The notes beneath the pieces are model-generated. The model was not told the origin of the DNA and made no database searches. It saw only the letters and a list, made by a program, of their open reading frames with translations. From Actinomycetes bacterium (GTDB taxonomy: Bacteria > Actinomycetota > Acidimicrobiia > IMCC26256 > PALSA-610), in the NCBI GenBank assembly GCA_025360585.1, contig JANYBW010000019.1, positions 62,001 to 126,000 on the forward strand: DNA of 64,000 nt. Reading direction: 5' to 3'. This document shows, piece after piece, positions 59,839 to 64,000 of the stretch; the stretch's first letter is position 1; every line of letters begins with the position of its first letter. The position numbers and the translations under genes were made by a program.

Positions 59839-60867
59839 ATGCAGATCGCGATGGTTGGTTTAGGGCGCATGGGCGCGGGGTTAACAAGGCGGCTCTTGGC
59901 CGCGGGCCACGATGTGGTCGCCTACGACGTCAGTACGGATGCTGTTGCCGCGCTTGCACAGGCCGGCGCTTGTCCTGCGAATTCACTCGACGATTTGTTG
60001 ACCTTGATGCCAGCACCTCGATCAGTATGGGTCATGGTTCCGGCTGCGTTTACTGGCTCCACCATTGACGCACTGGGTGCCATACTCGAAACGAACGACA
60101 CAATCATCGACGGCGGCAACAGCGACTGGCGCGACGACATCGCGCGTGCCGCAACGCTCGCTCCAAAAGGGGTGCACTACCTCGACATCGGTACGAGTGG
60201 TGGCGTGTGGGGTGAGGCCCGTGGATTTTGTTTGATGGTGGGCGGCGAAATCGAACCAGTGCAACGCCTCGCGCCGATCTTCGACACCCTCGCACCCGGG
60301 ATCGCAACCGCACCTCGCACCCCGGGCCGCAGCGGCGAACCTTCCACTGCGGAACAAGGATGGCTCCACTGCGGCCCTACTGGCGCAGGCCATTTTGTGA
60401 AGATGATCCACAATGGCATCGAGTACGGGCTCATGGCCGCCTATGCCGAAGGGCTTGCAGTGCTCGCCGCCGCCGGCGCGGGAACAACATCTCAAACCCA
60501 CGATGCCGAAACCGCGCCACTCGCACATCCTCAACATTTTCAATACTCTTTCGATCTCGCGGCGATTACGGAACTGTGGCGGCGTGGCAGTGTCGTGCCG
60601 TCCTGGCTTCTGGATTTGCTCGCGAACGCGTTGGTAGAATCACCGCAACTCAGCGAATTTGCGGGCCGGGTTTCAGATTCCGGTGAAGGGCGCTGGACCG
60701 CGGAAGCTTCCATCGCGTTGGGCGTGCCAACGCCGGTGTTGACTGCCGCGTTGCAAAGCCGCTTCGCTTCACAGGGCAACGCGACCTTCGCGGGCAAAGC
60801 ACAGTCTGCGCTGCGCAAACAATTCGGAGGCCACGCCGAAGTGCACGCGCCGGCGTCGCAGGCCTAA
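59839..60867 (+). CDS. gnd: 6-phosphogluconate dehydrogenase, decarboxylating
   Basis: A 342-residue enzyme converting 6-phosphogluconate to ribulose 5-phosphate and CO2. It starts MQIAMVGLGRMGAGLTRRLL, the dinucleotide fold, has DGGNSDWRDD, GTSGGVWGEARGFCLMVGG, and the catalytic helix GHFVKMIHNGIEYGLMAAYAEG. The length is that of the short, often NAD-preferring (YqeC/GndA) form. It is followed ten bases later by pgl, so the two act in one pathway. An ORF open to 59686 was rejected because it is made of the direct repeats. Confidence 0.95.
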   Translation: MQIAMVGLGRMGAGLTRRLLAAGHDVVAYDVSTDAVAALAQAGACPANSLDDLLTLMPAPRSVWVMVPAAFTGSTIDALGAILETNDTIIDGGNSDWRDDIARAATLAPKGVHYLDIGTSGGVWGEARGFCLMVGGEIEPVQRLAPIFDTLAPGIATAPRTPGRSGEPSTAEQGWLHCGPTGAGHFVKMIHNGIEYGLMAAYAEGLAVLAAAGAGTTSQTHDAETAPLAHPQHFQYSFDLAAITELWRRGSVVPSWLLDLLANALVESPQLSEFAGRVSDSGEGRWTAEASIALGVPTPVLTAALQSRFASQGNATFAGKAQSALRKQFGGHAEVHAPASQA

Positions 60868-60876
60868 GCCGCAATT

Positions 60877-61569
60877 ATGGAAATGCACGTCTATCGAGAT
60901 GTGCAACAACTCGCACGCGGCGCCGCCGACGCGATTGCGACGGAGCTTGACTGGTCGATTCAACACCGCGGCATCGCGACAATCGCGGTTTCGGGCGGGG
61001 CAACTCCTTGGCTAATGCTCACCGCGCTTGCGCGGCATCCAATCCGGTGGGAGCACGTGCACGTCTTTCAGGTCGATGAACGGTGTGCTCCCGATGGCCA
61101 CGCCGATCGCAGTGCGACTCGGCTCCACGAAACCCTGCTCGACGTGGTCGCAATACCCGTAGCGAACGCGCACCTCATCGATTTCAGCGCCGGTATTGAT
61201 TCAGCGGCGGCCCGGTACGCGGCCGTTGTCGAAGCCATCACCGGTGGCACCTTCGATGTTGTACATCTCGGCTTAGGCGACGACGGTCACACGGCATCGC
61301 TGGTTCCCGGCGATCCCGCACTCGATATTGAGGACTCACCGGTCGCCGTGAGCAACACCTACCGCGGCTACCAACGAGTAACCCTGACGTATCCGGTACT
61401 CAATTCGGCACGGCGAATCCTGTGGCTCACCAATGGCGCTGAAAAGATACGGCCACTCCAGCTCCTACGAGCCGCAGACCGGTCGATTCCTGCCGGTCGA
61501 GTCGACCAGCAACGAGCGGTTCTATATTGCGATGAGGCTGCAGTTTCGTCGGGCGACTCCAGGGAGTAA
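60877..61569 (+). CDS. pgl: 6-phosphogluconolactonase
   Basis: A 230-residue enzyme hydrolysing 6-phosphogluconolactone, the step before gnd. Family motifs are AVSGGATPWLMLTAL, VFQVDERCAPDGHADRSA, and DVVHLGLGDDGHTASLVPGDPA near the C-terminal half. The ATG is ten bases after the gnd stop. No zwf gene is in the window. The next gene begins 127 bases later. Confidence 0.95.
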   Translation: MEMHVYRDVQQLARGAADAIATELDWSIQHRGIATIAVSGGATPWLMLTALARHPIRWEHVHVFQVDERCAPDGHADRSATRLHETLLDVVAIPVANAHLIDFSAGIDSAAARYAAVVEAITGGTFDVVHLGLGDDGHTASLVPGDPALDIEDSPVAVSNTYRGYQRVTLTYPVLNSARRILWLTNGAEKIRPLQLLRAADRSIPAGRVDQQRAVLYCDEAAVSSGDSRE

Positions 61570-61695
61570 CGTGCTGCGGCCGCCGGCGGCAGCGTCGGCG
61601 CCAAGCTCAACCCTAAGTTTTGTACTCCTCATAAACGAGTTCGTTTTGGCCGACGTACGCCGCCGTCCAACGCGACCCATACGAAAGAGCAAGCG

Positions 61696-62781
61696 ATGCG
61701 CGCAGCAATTTTCACCGGTACCGGTGAGGACCTTGAAATCCAAGACGTCGAGCCAGCCGCTCCTGGCCCGCGCGATGTCGTAGTGCAACTCGGCGCCAGC
61801 GGCGTCTGCCACTCGGATCTCTCCATCAAAAACGGTTTCGTGCCCATGATGCCCGGCATGGTGCTCGGCCACGAAGGCGCAGGAACTGTGCTTGAGGTCG
61901 GCTCCGAAGTCACCGCGGTGAAAAAGGGCGATAAAGTCATCGCCTCGTTCATTCCAGCCTGTGGCGTTTGTATTCCGTGCCTCGCGGATCAGTCGCACCT
62001 GTGCGACAGCGAGATGGAAGTCATGATGGCGACCCGCGGAACGCTTTCGAATGGCAGCCCATTCACAACCATGACGGGCCTTGGCACGTTCGCCGAAACC
62101 ATGACCGTCGCCCAGAGCTCGGTGGTCAAGGTCGAAACTGATATTCCGTTCGACCAGCTTGCCCTCATTGGTTGTGGTGTCACCACCGGTGTCGGCGCGG
62201 CGCTCAACACGGCGCGTGTTCACCCAGGCGCAACCGTCGCGATCATCGGTTGCGGTGGCGTCGGCCTTTCCGTCTTACAGGGTGCTCGTATCGCGGGCGC
62301 GTCGCGCATCATCGCCATCGATCAGGGCGAAGAAAAGCGTGGGGTAGCAACTGCGCAGGGCGCGACCGATTACGTGGACGCGTTGCAGGGCGACCCAGTT
62401 GCTCAGGTGCAGGCGCTCACGAGCGGCCGCGGTGTGGACTACGTCTTCGAAGTGACTGTTGGTACTCCTGAAGCACTCGCACAGGCCTACGGAATGACCC
62501 GCAAGGGCGGCACGATGGTCATGGTTTCGATGCCTCGCATGGAAGGCCAGTTCGCGATCTCAACCTTCGACTTGTTCTACAGTGAAAAGACCATCAAGGG
62601 TTGTAAGTACGGTTCGGCGCAAGTACGGCGCGACTTCCAACGTTTCGTCGATCTCACCGAAACGGGTCGCCTCGACCTCTCGAACATGGTGTCACGTCAC
62701 ATCAAGCTCGACGAAGTCAACGATGCGTTCGGTGCAATGGAACGCCGCGAAGTAGTTCGCTCCGTCATCACCTCGTTTTAA
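61696..62781 (+). CDS. Zinc-dependent alcohol dehydrogenase
   Basis: A 361-residue medium-chain dehydrogenase. The catalytic zinc ligands are Cys in GASGVCHSDLS and His in PGMVLGHEGAGTVLEVG; the structural zinc Cys cluster is in ACGVCIPCLADQSHLC. The NAD fold is IIGCGGVGLSVLQGARIAGA. It resembles the class III/mycothiol-type group used for alcohols and formaldehyde adducts. It would fit oxidation of alcohols from the alkyl sulfatase (inference). A good terminator follows its stop. Confidence 0.95.
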   Translation: MRAAIFTGTGEDLEIQDVEPAAPGPRDVVVQLGASGVCHSDLSIKNGFVPMMPGMVLGHEGAGTVLEVGSEVTAVKKGDKVIASFIPACGVCIPCLADQSHLCDSEMEVMMATRGTLSNGSPFTTMTGLGTFAETMTVAQSSVVKVETDIPFDQLALIGCGVTTGVGAALNTARVHPGATVAIIGCGGVGLSVLQGARIAGASRIIAIDQGEEKRGVATAQGATDYVDALQGDPVAQVQALTSGRGVDYVFEVTVGTPEALAQAYGMTRKGGTMVMVSMPRMEGQFAISTFDLFYSEKTIKGCKYGSAQVRRDFQRFVDLTETGRLDLSNMVSRHIKLDEVNDAFGAMERREVVRSVITSF

Positions 62782-62801
62782 CGTTTCGTCTGTTCATCCT
62801 G

Positions 62802-62839
62802 GTCGAGCCCCTCCGCAGTGAGGGGCTCGACTTTGTTTT
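62802..62839 (+). terminator. Intrinsic terminator after the alcohol dehydrogenase
   Basis: A perfect 12-base-pair stem (62802-62813 with 62820-62831) around CGCAGT, followed by TTTGTTTT. It lies 20 bases after the stop and only 15 bases before the next gene's start, so that gene may depend on read-through or its own promoter. Confidence 0.85.
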
Positions 62840-62854
62840 CAGGAGTTTGTATCT

Positions 62855-64000
62855 ATGTACCCCGGACACTGGGCAGTCGAGACCCCCGACAAGATCGCGT
62901 ACATCATGGCGGCATCGGGTGATGCCGTGACCTATCGCGAACTCAATGCGCGCTCGAATCAGTGCGCGCAATTGTTGTGGGCCGCGGGTTTGCGCTTTGG
63001 CGATCACGTCGCCGTGATGATGGACAACAACGATCGCTATCTCGAGGTCTGCTGGGCCGCACAACGCATGGGATTGCACTACACCGCGATCAACTGGCAT
63101 TTCACTGCCGACGAAGCCGCGTACATCATCGACGACTGTGACGCGCAGGCACTCTTTGTCAACACTGGGACGGCCGTCGTTGCCGCGCAACTGAGCGACC
63201 TCATGGCGAAGGTCACGATCAGGCTCAGCGTCGGCGCAGACATCGACGGCTACGACCGTTACGAAACTGCAATCGCGGCCTTTCCCTCAACGCCGGTGAC
63301 CGAGGAATTTGAAGGCACACCGATGCTCTACTCATCGGGCACGACGGGGCGCCCCAAGGGCATCAAGTACGCGTTGCCACGCGAACCCATGGGCAAGATG
63401 CCGGGCAACTTGTTACTGATGACCGCGATGTTTGGTTTCAACCAGGAATCGATCTATCTCTCCCCCGCTCCGCTCTATCACTCGGCACCGCTGTTCTATT
63501 GCATGAGCACACTGCGACTCGGCGGAACTGTTGTGATCATGGAACGTTTCGATGCGCTTGACGCGTTGCGGTTCATCGAGCAGTACCGCGTGACCTGTAG
63601 CCAGTGGGTCCCGACCCACTTTGTGCGGATGTTCAAACTCACCGAGGCAGAACGCAATCGCTACGACTTGTCGTCGCTACAATCCGCGGTCCACGCCGCG
63701 GCACCGTGCCCCGTGGAAGTGAAACAAAAAATGCTCGACTGGTGGGGCCCGATCGTGTGGGAGTACTACTCCTCCACCGAAGGCGCGGGCGCAACGATGG
63801 TGTCACCCCAGGATTGGCTCGCGCACCCCGGTACCGTCGGTAGAAGCGCGGTCGGAACGATTCATATTCTCGACGAAGGCGGCAAGCCGCTACCCGCCGG
63901 AGAGTCGGGAACCGTATGGTTCGAATCCGCGTCGGGGCGCCCCGGATTCACGTATCACAAAGACTTAGAGAAGACCTCGGAAGCGATTGATACGCGCGGC
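62855..64000 (+). CDS. Acyl-CoA synthetase (FadD-like), N-terminal part
   Basis: An adenylate-forming ligase open to the right edge, with 382 codons seen. The N-terminus is MYPGHWAVETPDKIAYIMAA, the P-loop is MLYSSGTTGRPKGIKYA, and YYSSTEGAGATMVSPQDW is the A5-like motif. It resembles the long-chain group of actinobacterial acyl-CoA synthetases. AGGAG lies about nine bases before the ATG. The C-terminal catalytic Lys is beyond the window. Confidence 0.93.
   Translation, partial: MYPGHWAVETPDKIAYIMAASGDAVTYRELNARSNQCAQLLWAAGLRFGDHVAVMMDNNDRYLEVCWAAQRMGLHYTAINWHFTADEAAYIIDDCDAQALFVNTGTAVVAAQLSDLMAKVTIRLSVGADIDGYDRYETAIAAFPSTPVTEEFEGTPMLYSSGTTGRPKGIKYALPREPMGKMPGNLLLMTAMFGFNQESIYLSPAPLYHSAPLFYCMSTLRLGGTVVIMERFDALDALRFIEQYRVTCSQWVPTHFVRMFKLTEAERNRYDLSSLQSAVHAAAPCPVEVKQKMLDWWGPIVWEYYSSTEGAGATMVSPQDWLAHPGTVGRSAVGTIHILDEGGKPLPAGESGTVWFESASGRPGFTYHKDLEKTSEAIDTRG

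Overview
The window looks like a contiguous piece of an actinobacterial chromosome, most likely an uncultured Acidimicrobiia-type lineage. This is inferred from the moderately high GC content, frequent GTG starts, the many acyl-CoA enzymes and F420-type oxidoreductases, and a core gene order resembling that around smc, fpg, rnc, DUF177, sepIVA, coaD, rsmD and recG in Mycobacterium. No rRNA, tRNA, CRISPR array, complete insertion sequence or prophage was seen, and no gene-free stretch exceeds about 230 bases.

Region 1-2.8 kb holds a potassium-type transport module: a truncated KimA/APC-like permease, divergent from a KdpDE-like two-component system. Region 2.8-18.5 kb is the housekeeping core: smc, a variant fpg, rnc, a serine-less acyl carrier protein, plsX, rpmF, DUF177, then (after an inserted secreted zincin gene) a SepIVA/DivIVA-like gene, coaD, rsmD, recG, a FakA-like DAK protein, and the divergent rpmB plus a cold-shock-like gene. 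An IS630 transposase scrap lies between rsmD and recG. Region 18.6-29 kb has pckG, ddl, acyl-CoA ligase, PAC2, GGDEF/EAL and thiolase genes. Region 29-47 kb mixes metal transport, a gamma carbonic anhydrase, a PhyH oxygenase, a cell-wall hydrolase, an esterase, a membrane-anchored HTH protein, a YceH-aldehyde dehydrogenase fusion and several lipid-catabolism genes. Region 47-54 kb is an envelope island of lipoproteins and a large SBBP/FG-GAP protein. Region 54-64 kb carries an alkylsulfatase, a CcdA/thioredoxin pair, an aminotransferase, ArsC, Gnd and Pgl (pentose phosphate), an alcohol dehydrogenase and a truncated acyl-CoA synthetase.

The most notable observation is the thioredoxin-like lipoprotein at 56183-56800. 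Its reading frame is continuous except for one in-frame TGA exactly where the first cysteine of the CxxC motif belongs. A compact hairpin with a G in its loop follows 17 nt before the loop, as expected for a bacterial SECIS, and the gene overlaps a ccdA-like electron-supply gene. This is a good candidate for a redox selenoprotein (UxxC). Other points worth a second look are the acyl carrier protein lacking its phosphopantetheine serine, the Fpg homologue with alanine at the catalytic proline, the YceH-ALDH fusion, a 23-bp perfect hairpin beside a telomere-like G-rich tract, a ten-codon orphan ORF with its own ribosome site and terminator, and the paralogous lipoprotein island.
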